DNA of 64,000 nucleotides from Rossellomorea aquimaris (GCF_008180865.1 NZ_VTEX01000001.1:982713-1046712), one strand, 5' to 3'; shown: positions 1 to 8,129, counted from the stretch's first letter. The notes: generated by a model from the letters alone, not told the origin. Numbers and translations are program-made.

Positions 1-274
1 AGAATCAGAAACTACCCACATTAGCTTAGTAGGAGGAGACGTAAACCAGGACCATGTAATCGATATCCTAGATGCGATCGCAATCCAGGAGGCGTGGGGG
101 ACTGATAACCGTGCGGCTGATATCAATTTTGACACAGTCGTAAATGAAAAAGACTTGAGCTTTGTTGAGAAGAACTATTTGCAGCGAAACGAAGACGCAA
201 CGAATCCACCAGCACCTGCCGATTCCTGGGGTGGAAAGACGTTGGAATCCATAAAAAAAGAATTAGGACTTTAA
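1..274 (+). CDS. C-terminal fragment of a secreted protein with a dockerin-like domain
   Basis: The reading frame is open from the window edge to a TAA at 272-274, so only the last 90 residues are visible. They hold two calcium-loop-like segments, GDVNQDHVIDILDA and ADINFDTVVNEKDL, each with the D-x-N-x-D spacing and following hydrophobic helix of type I dockerins. The tail is Pro/Ala-rich and ends in a charged helix. In Bacillaceae such modules often end large extracellular proteases or glycosidases, so the missing part is probably an exported enzyme. Which one cannot be told from here. A U-tailed hairpin lies about 90 bases downstream. Confidence 0.7.
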   Translation, partial: ESETTHISLVGGDVNQDHVIDILDAIAIQEAWGTDNRAADINFDTVVNEKDLSFVEKNYLQRNEDATNPPAPADSWGGKTLESIKKELGL

Positions 275-313
275 TCCATTTACCCTAGTGTAAGTTGGTA
301 GGGGGTGTATGAA

Positions 314-355
314 ATGAAGAAGTTATCATATGCACTTCCTGAAGTAAACACCTGA
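314..355 (+). CDS. possible 13-residue micro-ORF or gene remnant
   Basis: A GGGGGTG ribosome-binding-like run is followed by ATG and 13 codons (MKKLSYALPEVNT) before TGA. The start resembles a signal-peptide n-region cut short. It sits between the dockerin gene and the terminator at 366-406. It may be a remnant or chance; only the initiation signals support it. Confidence 0.2.
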   Translation: MKKLSYALPEVNT

Positions 356-365
356 TAAAATCCTA

Positions 366-406
366 TAAGGAATGACCTCTTTCTGAAGAGATCATTCCTT
401 ATTTTT
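366..406 (+). terminator. intrinsic terminator
   Basis: The arms AAGGAATGA and TCATTCCTT close a hairpin with further pairing (CTCTT/AAGAG), followed by ATTTTT. It ends the dockerin transcription unit and overlaps the 3' end of the convergent nucleoside hydrolase. Confidence 0.8.
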
Positions 407-1348
407 CTCAAATGATTCCCCTGTCATCACATTCATAAATCGCGCGAAAAACATCTCATACTCGAACGAAAAGGCAATCCGATGCTTTTTGGCTGTTTCT
501 TCAAACTGAATATACGGTCTGATATCAGCAATGCTTTGTCCCCGGTGGATGCCAGTGCTGGAAGTCACTACATGAACGGGTAGGTTTCGAAACGTGAACA
601 TGTCATCATTGACTGCTGACATGAGGGTGATAGCATCATGTACCGGGCTTCCTTTAATCAATGGATTTCTCTTCTTATAAAAACCATAGTAATAGTCCAA
701 CAGAGGCTTAACAAGCTTCGATCGACCTTTATACTCGATGTAATCAACCATTTCAGGAGTTACAATCGCATGGTCAGTTACGTTTAAAGGGATGATGGTA
801 AGATTATTCGCATATGTCAAAACAATCTTAACTGCAATCGGATCGGAATGAAAGTTTGCTTCAGATACCGCCGTTACATTGCCGGGTACCCAGAACGCTC
901 CGCCCATAAGGTAGATCTTCTTTACTTTGTTCATAAGAGTCTGGTATAAGATGAACATATTCGCAAGGGATGTCAACCTTCCGACATTTACAATGATCAA
1001 TTCATCTCCATATTTCTCTATCAATCTGATAATCTCAAAGAAATTTTCAATAATTCCTTCATAAAGACCAGGCTTAATTGGTCCAAGTCCATATTCTCCA
1101 TGTATTTCAGGATAGAATTTAGGCTGTTCTGCAGTCATCGGAACCTCTGCTCCGCCAATAATCGGAATCTGATCGATAAGGTTCAACTGTTTCATAAGGT
1201 AGTGAACACTTGCCACAGCACGGGCTCTTGGGACATTTCCATAATCAGCAACAACCCCGACCAATTCAATCTCTTCACTCAGATAAGAATAGATCAAGGC
1301 AATGGTATCGTCGATTCCTATATCTGCAAATAACAATACCTTCTGCAT
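392..1348 (-). CDS. nucleoside hydrolase (inosine-uridine preferring family)
   Basis: The family hydrolyses the N-glycosidic bond of nucleosides in the cytoplasm for purine and pyrimidine salvage. The 318-residue protein has the usual length. The N-terminal calcium and ribose site reads FADIGIDDT, keeping three of the four aspartates of the usual DxDPGxDD motif. The C-terminal HDA motif (SPVHDAITLMSAV) supplies the remaining metal-site Asp and the catalytic-site His. NVGRLTSLA and the MGGA segment match the mid-protein core. Phe replacing the first Asp is a departure that could change substrate range. The gene is monocistronic and divergent from the merR gene. The exact nucleoside is unknown. 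Confidence 0.85.
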   Translation of the reverse strand: MQKVLLFADIGIDDTIALIYSYLSEEIELVGVVADYGNVPRARAVASVHYLMKQLNLIDQIPIIGGAEVPMTAEQPKFYPEIHGEYGLGPIKPGLYEGIIENFFEIIRLIEKYGDELIIVNVGRLTSLANMFILYQTLMNKVKKIYLMGGAFWVPGNVTAVSEANFHSDPIAVKIVLTYANNLTIIPLNVTDHAIVTPEMVDYIEYKGRSKLVKPLLDYYYGFYKKRNPLIKGSPVHDAITLMSAVNDDMFTFRNLPVHVVTSSTGIHRGQSIADIRPYIQFEETAKKHRIAFSFEYEMFFARFMNVMTGESFEKNKE

Positions 1349-1456
1349 GATTCATCCACCACCTCGGCAACATTTAATACTAGTATATGGAAAACAGTAT
1401 TCAGATTATGTATTGGGGTACCCCTTCTAAAGAACCAAAAAATTTCACCATACAGG

Positions 1457-1487
1457 TTGAACTTTACGTTAACGTCAATGGTAAACT
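1457..1487 (+). promoter_or_regulatory. MerR-type promoter with LiuR-like operator
   Basis: TTGAAC (1457-1462) and TAAACT (1482-1487) are separated by 19 bases, the long spacer typical of MerR-controlled promoters. The spacer holds TTTACGTTAACGTCAA, centred on the perfect palindrome ACGTTAACGT (1466-1475). From memory this closely resembles the LiuR operator of proteobacterial branched-chain amino acid catabolism genes. It lies inside the longest possible merR reading frame, which argues for the downstream start at 1525. Confidence 0.65.
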
Positions 1488-1524
1488 GGAAGTATCCAAA
1501 TTTTCTAGCAAAGAGATGATCAGA

Positions 1525-1911
1525 ATGACATATACGATAACTCAGCTGGCAAAAGAATTTAACGTAACGACACGCACGATAAGGTACTATGAGGAACTAA
1601 ATTTGTTGCAACCGGTAAGGAGCGAGTCAGGAAGGAGGATCTATTCGAAAAGTGATATCACCAAATTGAAATTGATATTCAGGGGAAAACGATTCGGCTT
1701 CTCCTTGGATGAAATCAAAGAAATGATCCAATTATTTGATCAGGACAGAACCGGAAAGAAGCAATTAGAACGCACGATTGAATATGGAACCAAACGAATT
1801 GAGGAAGTCACAACATTTATTGAAGAGCTCGAAACAATGAGAACAGAAATGGAAGAACTAAGGGATGAGTTTACCAGAAAATTAAATGAGACAAGGGAGA
1901 CATCAGATTGA
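1525..1911 (+). CDS. MerR-family transcriptional regulator (LiuR-like)
   Basis: The 128-residue protein begins with a winged helix-turn-helix (ITQLAKEFNVTTRTIRYYEELNLL, broken here only in description) and ends in a coiled-coil dimerisation helix from about residue 75. No cysteine metal-binding motif is seen, so it probably senses a metabolite rather than a metal. The frame stays open back to 1387, but the promoter/operator at 1457-1487 would then lie inside the gene; ATG 1525, or 1516, fits better. It is followed after 70 bases by the acyl-CoA dehydrogenase gene. This suggests it controls itself and that gene, perhaps sensing an acyl-CoA. Confidence 0.8.
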   Translation: MTYTITQLAKEFNVTTRTIRYYEELNLLQPVRSESGRRIYSKSDITKLKLIFRGKRFGFSLDEIKEMIQLFDQDRTGKKQLERTIEYGTKRIEEVTTFIEELETMRTEMEELRDEFTRKLNETRETSD

Positions 1912-1981
1912 ATTTTTCAAGAAATGCGACGGGGAAGGTTATGAAACAAGCATTGCGTGTCGAAATACAGGAGGTAAAATC

Positions 1982-3664
1982 ATGAAAAAAATTGAAAACT
2001 TCTATCGTGAAGATCCTCATTTCAAGGAACTCATGAAGCAATATCTGGACAAAGATTTTTTCGGCTGGGCAGACCAAGAGCTGGACGCATTCGGTGAGTT
2101 GTGTGCAGGGGAAATTGATGATCGAGCCGTACACACCGACCGTGAAGGTCAGCCAAGACTGATCAAATACAATCGATTGGGAGAAGAAATTTCTGAAATC
2201 TGGGTGAATGAAGGATATAAAAAAACGGTGAAACAAACCTATAACAAGGGAATAGTAGGTTATATCCATAAGGAGATTCCTGCACTCGGCCATAAAGGAA
2301 ACTATGTATATTCCTATGCACAAGGCTATCTACTATCACAAACAGAGCCTGGTTTCTATTGTCCTGTCACCCTTTCCATGGCTACTGCCCTGCTTCTTGA
2401 AAAATACGCATCCGATCAGGTGAAAAAGAGATTCATGTCTCATGTCCTTTCAACAGGCGAAGTTGAATTATACGAGGGGGCTACATTCTTAACAGAACGT
2501 CAAGGTGGTTCCGATGTTGGTGCCAACGATACAAAAGCGGTGAGAAATGGTGATACTTATCAGCTTTTTGGTGAAAAGTATTTTGCATCCAACTCTGGGA
2601 TGTGCGGCGTGACCATGGTGCTTGCCCGTATCGATGGTTCTGGCGATGGAACGAAAGGACTCAGTCTGTTTGCGGTTCCATGGAAGAACGATGATGGTTC
2701 ACTGAATGGCATTCACATTAGAAGATTGAAAGATAAACTCGGTGTCCGTGCGGTCCCATCAGCAGAAGTGGAATTCGATGGAGCTGAAGCCTATCTTGTA
2801 GGAGAACCGAATCGCGGCATATATTATATGATGGAGGCATTGAATCTTTCCCGTGTCTGCAATGCCGTTGCCTCGATTGGAATCATGAGAAGAGCCTACA
2901 TAGAAGCAAGAAATTATGCATTTTACCGTGAAGCATTCGGTCAGACATTGACCCAATATCCGATGATCAAAGAAACATTGTCTCATCTTGCAGCAAAGCA
3001 TGAGGTAGAAACGAGTGCAGTATTTTATCTCGTTCATTTATTTGATCGCGTCGTATCAGATGATATCCCGACGACAGAAGAAGATTCAGCCCTAAACAGG
3101 TTACTAATTGCGATTTTGAAAAAGGAAACGGCTGAACAAGCGATTCATTTCTCCCACGAAGCCATTGAAATGCACGGAGGAAATGGCTACATCGAAGATT
3201 TTGTTTTGCCTCGCTTACTTAGGGATGCCCAAGTATTGACGGTGTGGGAAGGAACAGCCAATATTTTGGGACTTGAAGTATTAAGGTTAATGAATAAACA
3301 TCGCGCTCATGAGTACTTTTTGGTGAAAATGAAAGAAGAGTTATCCAATTTGCCAGAAGAGCTTCTGTTGTTTAGCACCCCAGTTACAGATGGTATAGAA
3401 AAACTGGAACAATTATTGGAAAAAGTAGCAGTAGGGGACGTCGACACCCAAACATATCATTCAAAACGAATCGCTGAGTTAATGGCCAATATATTCGAAA
3501 GTGTCATCGCACTTAAGGATGCCCATACAATGGGCGGAGATAGGAAGCGGATGATTGCTGAAGTATTTATCGAGCATACATGGAAACAAACCGAATGGAT
3601 TGATGAGGAAATGAAATCAGTACAATATTTCGATGAAATTGTTGGTGTAGCTGTAAGAGTGTAA
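1982..3664 (+). CDS. AidB-type acyl-CoA dehydrogenase
   Basis: This 560-residue FAD enzyme belongs to the large AidB branch of acyl-CoA dehydrogenases. TERQGGSDVGAN in the middle and VWEGTANILGLEVLR near residue 420 are the diagnostic motifs; the latter carries the catalytic-position Glu of this branch. The start is chosen at ATG 1982 because AGGAGG lies just upstream, whereas the longer frame from 1886 overlaps merR. E. coli AidB is tied to the alkylation response and has weak isovaleryl-CoA dehydrogenase activity. The LiuR-like operator upstream of the operon points instead to branched-chain or fatty acyl-CoA oxidation here. The substrate is inferred, not shown. Confidence 0.85.
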   Translation: MKKIENFYREDPHFKELMKQYLDKDFFGWADQELDAFGELCAGEIDDRAVHTDREGQPRLIKYNRLGEEISEIWVNEGYKKTVKQTYNKGIVGYIHKEIPALGHKGNYVYSYAQGYLLSQTEPGFYCPVTLSMATALLLEKYASDQVKKRFMSHVLSTGEVELYEGATFLTERQGGSDVGANDTKAVRNGDTYQLFGEKYFASNSGMCGVTMVLARIDGSGDGTKGLSLFAVPWKNDDGSLNGIHIRRLKDKLGVRAVPSAEVEFDGAEAYLVGEPNRGIYYMMEALNLSRVCNAVASIGIMRRAYIEARNYAFYREAFGQTLTQYPMIKETLSHLAAKHEVETSAVFYLVHLFDRVVSDDIPTTEEDSALNRLLIAILKKETAEQAIHFSHEAIEMHGGNGYIEDFVLPRLLRDAQVLTVWEGTANILGLEVLRLMNKHRAHEYFLVKMKEELSNLPEELLLFSTPVTDGIEKLEQLLEKVAVGDVDTQTYHSKRIAELMANIFESVIALKDAHTMGGDRKRMIAEVFIEHTWKQTEWIDEEMKSVQYFDEIVGVAVRV

Positions 3665-3674
3665 AAAATAATTG

Positions 3675-3716
3675 GCCCCTAAGCTCGGCTGGAGTTTAGG
3701 GGCTTATATTATTTTT
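3675..3716. terminator. bidirectional terminator
   Basis: The arms GCCCCTAA (3675-3682) and TTAGGGGC (3696-3703) form the stem. On the + strand it is followed by TTATATTATTTTT; on the - strand the tail is AATTATTTTTT. It serves both the acyl-CoA dehydrogenase and the convergent cysteine-rich peptide gene. Confidence 0.85.
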
Positions 3717-3789
3717 CGCAACAGCAAGGACAATCACATTCCTTTTTCGTCTTACACTTACAGCGTTCACATGAACACTCTTTTTTCAC
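3709..3789 (-). CDS. cysteine-rich 26-residue peptide
   Basis: A GTG start preceded by GGGGGTG at 9-base spacing opens a 26-residue frame with nine cysteines, including C-x-C-x2-C-x-C, C-x-C and a final CPCCC. Lys and Glu make up most of the rest. It has no signal peptide. Such density is seen in metallothionein-like or metal-storage peptides, but I do not recognise the family. The stop overlaps the shared terminator, which is a sensible gene end. It is too short for most gene callers. A coding function is inferred from the start signals, the composition and the clean terminator. Confidence 0.6.
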   Translation of the reverse strand: MKKECSCERCKCKTKKECDCPCCCEK

Positions 3790-4133
3790 CAAGAAAAGCA
3801 CCCCCAAATATGACTTTAGTTAATAATCATCGTAACCAAAACTTTAATTTTAATACATTCAGGTTGTGGTTAGAGGATGTTTTAATAAATTTTTTAGGAA
3901 AACAATAAAATCGCGGTTTCTTGTTAAATATGAGTATTTAAAATATATTGGTGATTTCTGATATGGATTGAATAACACGGAAAGGGTAAAATCGACCATA
4001 TTGTTATGGTAACTAACCACTCCGACAGGAATTGAGTTATTTACAAATAATACAAAATAATATCCATTTGTTTACATGTATAATTCAATAAGGTAATATA
4101 TGTAATTGCAGGAACTCATTAAAAGGGGAGGAA
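3790..4133. other. intergenic stretch, 344 bases
   Basis: It holds the upstream region of the cysteine-rich peptide (left end) and the promoter of the broken lipoprotein gene at 4071-4099. The middle is AT-rich and I see no reading frame with a start signal. Confidence 0.6.
4071..4099 (+). promoter_or_regulatory. sigma-A-like promoter
   Basis: TTTACA (4071-4076) and TAATAT (4094-4099) are 17 bases apart and lie 35 bases before the lipoprotein start codons. Confidence 0.55.
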
Positions 4134-4694
4134 ATGATGATGAAAAAATTATTGGTACCATTTATCTAGTTATCTATGAGTCTATTTATTGCTGCATGCA
4201 ACAGTGAAGGCAGTACCGAAGAAAAAGACACTGAAAAGAACACTGAAGCAACAGAGGAAGAAGCAAAGTCAGATGAGATGGAAATGAAAAGCGCTCTATT
4301 AGACTATCAAATGGAGATAATAAACACGGTTAATGCGAATGATTCGGCTATCTATGCATTTGAAGCAGCTAAAGCAAAGGAAGAAGACCAACCATCTGAT
4401 GAAGAAATCGCAAAACTGAAAACTGATGCAGAAGCTGCAGCAAAAACCGTGGCAGAAGATGTTCATGCTCTTGAGGTTCCTGCCGCACTTGATTCTAAAA
4501 AAGAGGAAATCCAAGGAGCGTTAGATGACCTTGCAAAATCGTACGAAACTCGAGCTGCCAAACTTTCAGATGAGGCGAACGCCGAATACACAGAATCAGA
4601 TGAACAATTCGCAGCGTTTGAAGAAAAAATGGCCGCCGTTTATGAAGAAGCAGGCTTGACCAAACCTAGTTTTACAGCGGATATTGTAGATTAA
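4134..4694 (+). pseudogene. lipoprotein gene interrupted by an in-frame TAG in the signal peptide
   Basis: AGGGGAGGAA precedes three consecutive ATG codons (4134-4142) and a signal peptide MKKLLVPFI that is cut by TAG at 4167-4169. The same frame then continues with LSMSLFIAAC, a lipobox with its lipidation cysteine, and runs to 4694. The mature part is acidic and helical, rich in Ala, Glu and Asp, with no domain I recognise. An internal ATG at 4176 would restart translation but leaves no charged n-region and no nearby ribosome binding site. The rest of the gene is intact, so the nonsense change is recent, a sequencing error, or read through. A promoter and terminator flank it. Confidence 0.7.
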
Positions 4695-4733
4695 TAACGA
4701 AAGATTCATAGGCAGCAACAATTCCAAGATCAA

Positions 4734-4762
4734 TAGGACAGCACTCGCTGTCCTATTTTTTA
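4734..4762 (+). terminator. intrinsic terminator
   Basis: TAGGACAGC and GCTGTCCTA pair around ACTC, followed by TTTTTT. It closes the lipoprotein gene. Confidence 0.85.
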
Positions 4763-4900
4763 TGCCTTCATAAAAGTTTACTCAACAAAACATTTTTAAC
4801 CTCTTCATAATAAGATAGCTCAACTAAAGAAGGTTGCTATAGACCCACATGAATGCGGATTGATATGATAAACACAATTAAAGTGTGGAGGATTTAACCA

Positions 4901-5770
4901 GTGGATCAAGAAAAATATAAACAGTTAAAATTAGGTGAACGCGGAGCTATCATCAGTATCCTTGCATACATCGCATTATCAATAATAAAGTTTATCATTG
5001 GCAACACGGCCAATTCAGAAGCATTGCAGGCAGACGGCTTGAACAACGCAACAGACATTGTGGCTTCTGTTGCTGTACTTATTGGTCTGAAATATTCCAG
5101 AAAGCCTGCAGATCTGGATCATCCCTATGGTCATTGGAAAGCAGAAAGCGTTGCCTCTCTAATTGCCTCATTCATCATGATGATTGTAGGGCTTCAAGTA
5201 CTATATAATGCCATACAGTCTGTATTTGACGGAAAAACCCAATCACCAGATCTTCTTTCAGCATGGACAGGGGTGGGTGCAGCTATAGTCATGTATCTGG
5301 TATATCGCTATAACAAAAGACTGGCTGAAAAAATAAACAGTCAATCCCTTATGGCGGCTGCCAAGGATAATCTTTCAGACGCATGGGTGAGTATAGGAAC
5401 AGTAGTCGGAATTGTTGGAGCTCAATTCTATCTTCCTTGGTTAGACCCTCTGACGGCCGTTTTTGTAGGTCTCTTAATTTGTAAAACCGCATGGAATATT
5501 TTCCGGGAAGCTTCACACTATTTAACAGACGGATTTGATGAACAGTTGATTCAAACATATGAAGAAACCATTCAAACCATCCCTGGTGTAAAAGGGGTTA
5601 AGGATATACGTGGGAGAAACTATGGGAACAACACTGTCGTGGATGTAGTTATTTTAGTAAGGTCAACACTTGATATTAAACAGGCACATGATATTTCAAG
5701 CGTTGTAGAGAAAGAATTGATGAAGAAGCATGAGGTGTACGATGTGCATGTGCATGTGGAGCCGAATTAA
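4901..5770 (+). CDS. mneP: MneP-type manganese efflux protein (cation diffusion facilitator)
   Basis: The 289-residue protein has six membrane segments and a C-terminal cytoplasmic metal-binding domain ending HVHVEP. The second segment carries DGLNNATD and the fifth KDNLSDAWVS, giving the Asn-Asp / Asp-Asp metal site of the manganese clade rather than the His-Asp of zinc exporters. DHPYGHWKAE after segment two is also characteristic. The sequence closely resembles B. subtilis MneP (YdfM), which exports Mn(II) with protons. Translation starts at GTG 4901 after GGAGG. I saw no clear MntR box upstream. A manganese riboswitch lies about 7 kb away in this window. Confidence 0.85.
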   Translation: MDQEKYKQLKLGERGAIISILAYIALSIIKFIIGNTANSEALQADGLNNATDIVASVAVLIGLKYSRKPADLDHPYGHWKAESVASLIASFIMMIVGLQVLYNAIQSVFDGKTQSPDLLSAWTGVGAAIVMYLVYRYNKRLAEKINSQSLMAAAKDNLSDAWVSIGTVVGIVGAQFYLPWLDPLTAVFVGLLICKTAWNIFREASHYLTDGFDEQLIQTYEETIQTIPGVKGVKDIRGRNYGNNTVVDVVILVRSTLDIKQAHDISSVVEKELMKKHEVYDVHVHVEPN

Positions 5771-5841
5771 TATGTAGGAGGTTTCACATATACTTTATAA
5801 TAGCTTGCAATTATGAACTGCTGAAGAAATTAGGAAGCATC

Positions 5842-5868
5842 AAAAAGGACCCATGCCGGGTCCTTTTT
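5842..5868 (+). terminator. intrinsic terminator
   Basis: AAAAAGGACC and GGGTCCTTTTT form a symmetric hairpin with a U-rich 3' arm after mneP. Confidence 0.85.
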
Positions 5869-6030
5869 GATGGATGTCAATTCATATTAAATAAAAGCGT
5901 AGATTAGATTCAATCCGATGAATTCAGCCTATGACAAACATTCAGTGAAGTCTAATCAGATAAAATTCAATTAATTTGAAAATTAGGTAAAATACCTATT
6001 GCATAAAATAACCACGTGATGTTAAAATTC

Positions 6031-6064
6031 ATTCACACGGTAAAAATAATTTTACCGTGTGAAT
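6031..6064 (+). promoter_or_regulatory. perfect 15-bp inverted repeat, probable operator
   Basis: ATTCACACGGTAAAA and its exact reverse complement flank ATAA, ending 21 bases before the regulator start. Its core GTAAAA-N4-TTTTAC recurs at 6730-6745 before the neighbouring exporter gene. This suggests autoregulation by the encoded winged-helix protein. Confidence 0.7.
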
Positions 6065-6085
6065 CCAAATAACAGGTGATACAAA

Positions 6086-6709
6086 ATGAAACCCATGTTC
6101 ATCATTAAAGAATATGATCAACTCAAAGCACTCAGCGATCCGTTTCGAGTCAAACTTATGATTCGATTAGTTGAAAAACCCTATACCGGTCAACAGTTAT
6201 CTGAAATATTCGATCTCTCAAGAGCTCGCATTCATTATCATTTAAAAGAATTAGAGAAACTCGGTTTGATCGAAATTGTTAAAACTGAAGAAAAGAATGG
6301 CATCGTCCAGAAATTTTATCAATCTGTTGCCAGCGGTTTTTATCCGGATTCAAGCATGCTTCCGCATAAAGAAGAAATTACCGAGACGAAGAGGCATATG
6401 ATGTATGGAATGCTTGACAGGACAATGGCAAGAGTATTATCAGCACCACCAGAAGCCTTTGATCAAGCAGGTCCCGAAGATCCGACTGAATGGAATATTC
6501 TTGCTACTTCCTTAGAATTAAAAGTAACAGATAAACAATTTAAGTCGTTTATTGATAAATATTTCAAGCTAATAAAAGAATATCAAGACATAACAAAAGA
6601 TAATAAATCGAATCCAGAAGCCAACTATTACTATCTTACATCTTATGGTTTCCAAGTTGATGAATCTGAGTATGAAAATAGAGTACTTAAAGAAGAAAAA
6701 GACCGTTAA
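6086..6709 (+). CDS. winged-helix (ArsR-like, HTH_20) transcriptional regulator
   Basis: The N-terminal 80 residues form an ArsR-type DNA-binding fold: ALSDPFRVKLMIRL, then TGQQLSEIFDLSRARIHYHLKELEKLGLI as recognition region and wing, written here in parts. The C-terminal 120 residues are helical without metal-binding cysteines and probably form a ligand or dimer domain. The gene lies between two related palindromes and directly upstream of an MFS exporter. The natural reading is a repressor of itself and the exporter that responds to an exported compound. The effector is unknown. A short run of T follows the stop codon. Confidence 0.8.
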   Translation: MKPMFIIKEYDQLKALSDPFRVKLMIRLVEKPYTGQQLSEIFDLSRARIHYHLKELEKLGLIEIVKTEEKNGIVQKFYQSVASGFYPDSSMLPHKEEITETKRHMMYGMLDRTMARVLSAPPEAFDQAGPEDPTEWNILATSLELKVTDKQFKSFIDKYFKLIKEYQDITKDNKSNPEANYYYLTSYGFQVDESEYENRVLKEEKDR

Positions 6710-6729
6710 TGGTTTTTTTTAGACTGACT

Positions 6730-6745
6730 GTAAAATTAATTTTAC
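6730..6745 (+). promoter_or_regulatory. second operator-like palindrome
   Basis: GTAAAATTAATTTTAC is a perfect 16-bp palindrome located 64 bases before the exporter start. It shares the GTAAAA-N4-TTTTAC core of the larger repeat at 6031-6064. Confidence 0.65.
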
Positions 6746-6809
6746 TGATTAAGAATATTTTTTCGTCAAAACGGTTAATAAAATTTACAGTATGAAGGAG
6801 AGAGTTCGT

Positions 6810-8078
6810 ATGAAAGAATTATTAATGAAAAACCGTAATTTTGCCTCATTATTCTTTGGGAGATTGGTGACGAATATGGGGGATAGTATCTATTATGTGG
6901 CTGCCATGTGGCTCGTTTATGAGCTGGGTGGAAGTGCCTTTTATACAGGGTTAGCCGGATTTCTTACCTTAATACCCGGAACATTACAGTTTTTAGTAGG
7001 TCCCCTTGTTGATAAATGGCAGATTCAGAAAATGCTGGTCAGAACCCAAATCATTCAAGCAATCCTGGTTATGTTAATTCCATTGGCACATTTTATGGGG
7101 TATTTAACAGTCTCGTTCATACTCATCATCATGCCGATCATTTCTGCTCTTAACCAATTCACCTACCCTGGGCAGGCAGCCATCCTTCCAAGAATCGTCA
7201 GAAAAGATCAACTTGTCAAAAGTAATTCACTATTCTCCTTTGCCTTTCAAGGGGTGGATCTTGCCTTCAATGCCCTTGCAGGAATCCTCATCACCTTAGT
7301 TGGCGCCATCACCCTCTATATGGTCGACGTTGTCACGTTTATTGCAGCAGCCATTTTGTTCAGTCTTCTCAAAATGGAATCCGAAAAGAAATCAATAGAA
7401 AAACAAACTGTAGGCGTAGCCTTAGCAGAATACAAGAAAGATCTAATTGAAGGTTTTACAATCGTATTCAAATCCCATCTGGCGAAATTTTTATTGGGAT
7501 CAATCGTTGCAAACTTTGCCATCGGGTCCATCTATGCCATTTTGCCGGCATTTGCTGATGACAGAGGTGGCTCAGAATTATATGGTCTTTATTTGGCAGC
7601 CATTTCCGGAGGTGCATTGATCGGAGCCCTTGGTGCATCCTGGTTAGAGCGCTATCCGTTGGGTAAGCTTACGATTGTATTGTTCTTCTTGGGTGGAACT
7701 ACTTGGATGATCTCAGGTTTTATTCCTATGAATAGCTTAAGCATTTTATTATTCGGCATGTCATGGATCCCGATCGGTGCCACCAATGTCATCATCGGTG
7801 CTGCTCTTCAATCAATCGTTCCACAGCATCTGCTCGGAAGAATTTTTTCTGTCACATCATCTCTAGGGGCAATGGCCATGCCGTTCGGATCCCTTATTGG
7901 CGGCTATCTTGCAGGTATATTCAGCAGTACGTCTGTATATATCGGGAGTGCTGGTGGAATCTTATTTATTTCCCTCGTGTGGATTTTAAACAAAACCTTA
8001 CGTTCCCTTCCACACACCTCAAAGCTTAATCCAGAGGAAGTAGGCTTTGCAGATGAGAGCGTAACGGTTCCATCTTAA
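6810..8078 (+). CDS. MFS efflux transporter
   Basis: About 12 hydrophobic segments span 422 residues, the usual size for MFS drug or macrolide exporters of the MFS_3 type. The loop after segment two (GPLVDKWQIQKMLVRTQ) and the intracellular loop near YPGQAAILPRIV match that group. The frame is open from 6792, but AAGGAGAG sits just before ATG 6810, which is therefore chosen. It probably forms a regulatory unit with the upstream winged-helix gene through the shared palindrome. The substrate cannot be predicted. An imperfect hairpin at 8081-8129 follows. Confidence 0.8.
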   Translation: MKELLMKNRNFASLFFGRLVTNMGDSIYYVAAMWLVYELGGSAFYTGLAGFLTLIPGTLQFLVGPLVDKWQIQKMLVRTQIIQAILVMLIPLAHFMGYLTVSFILIIMPIISALNQFTYPGQAAILPRIVRKDQLVKSNSLFSFAFQGVDLAFNALAGILITLVGAITLYMVDVVTFIAAAILFSLLKMESEKKSIEKQTVGVALAEYKKDLIEGFTIVFKSHLAKFLLGSIVANFAIGSIYAILPAFADDRGGSELYGLYLAAISGGALIGALGASWLERYPLGKLTIVLFFLGGTTWMISGFIPMNSLSILLFGMSWIPIGATNVIIGAALQSIVPQHLLGRIFSVTSSLGAMAMPFGSLIGGYLAGIFSSTSVYIGSAGGILFISLVWILNKTLRSLPHTSKLNPEEVGFADESVTVPS

Positions 8079-8080
8079 TA

Positions 8081-8129
8081 AAAGCAACATCCCTTCTCAA
8101 AGAATTCCCATAAGGAAGGATGTTGCTTT
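8081..8129 (+). terminator. probable terminator hairpin
   Basis: AAAGCAACATCC pairs with GGATGTTGCTTT across a loop of about 25 bases. The U tract is short, so termination may be weak. Confidence 0.5.

Larger units (their letters stand above)
5771..6085. other. intergenic stretch, 315 bases
   Basis: It contains the mneP terminator at 5842-5868, a small dyad TAGGTA-AAA-TACCTA at 5984-5998, and the large palindrome at 6031-6064 before the winged-helix regulator. No short gene was seen. Confidence 0.6.

Noticed and set aside
1387..1524. Long N-terminal extension of the merR frame
   Set aside because: The promoter and operator lie inside it, and the extra residues do not resemble MerR proteins.
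4800..4900. MntR box or manganese riboswitch before mneP
   Set aside because: No match to either was found in the 200 bases upstream.
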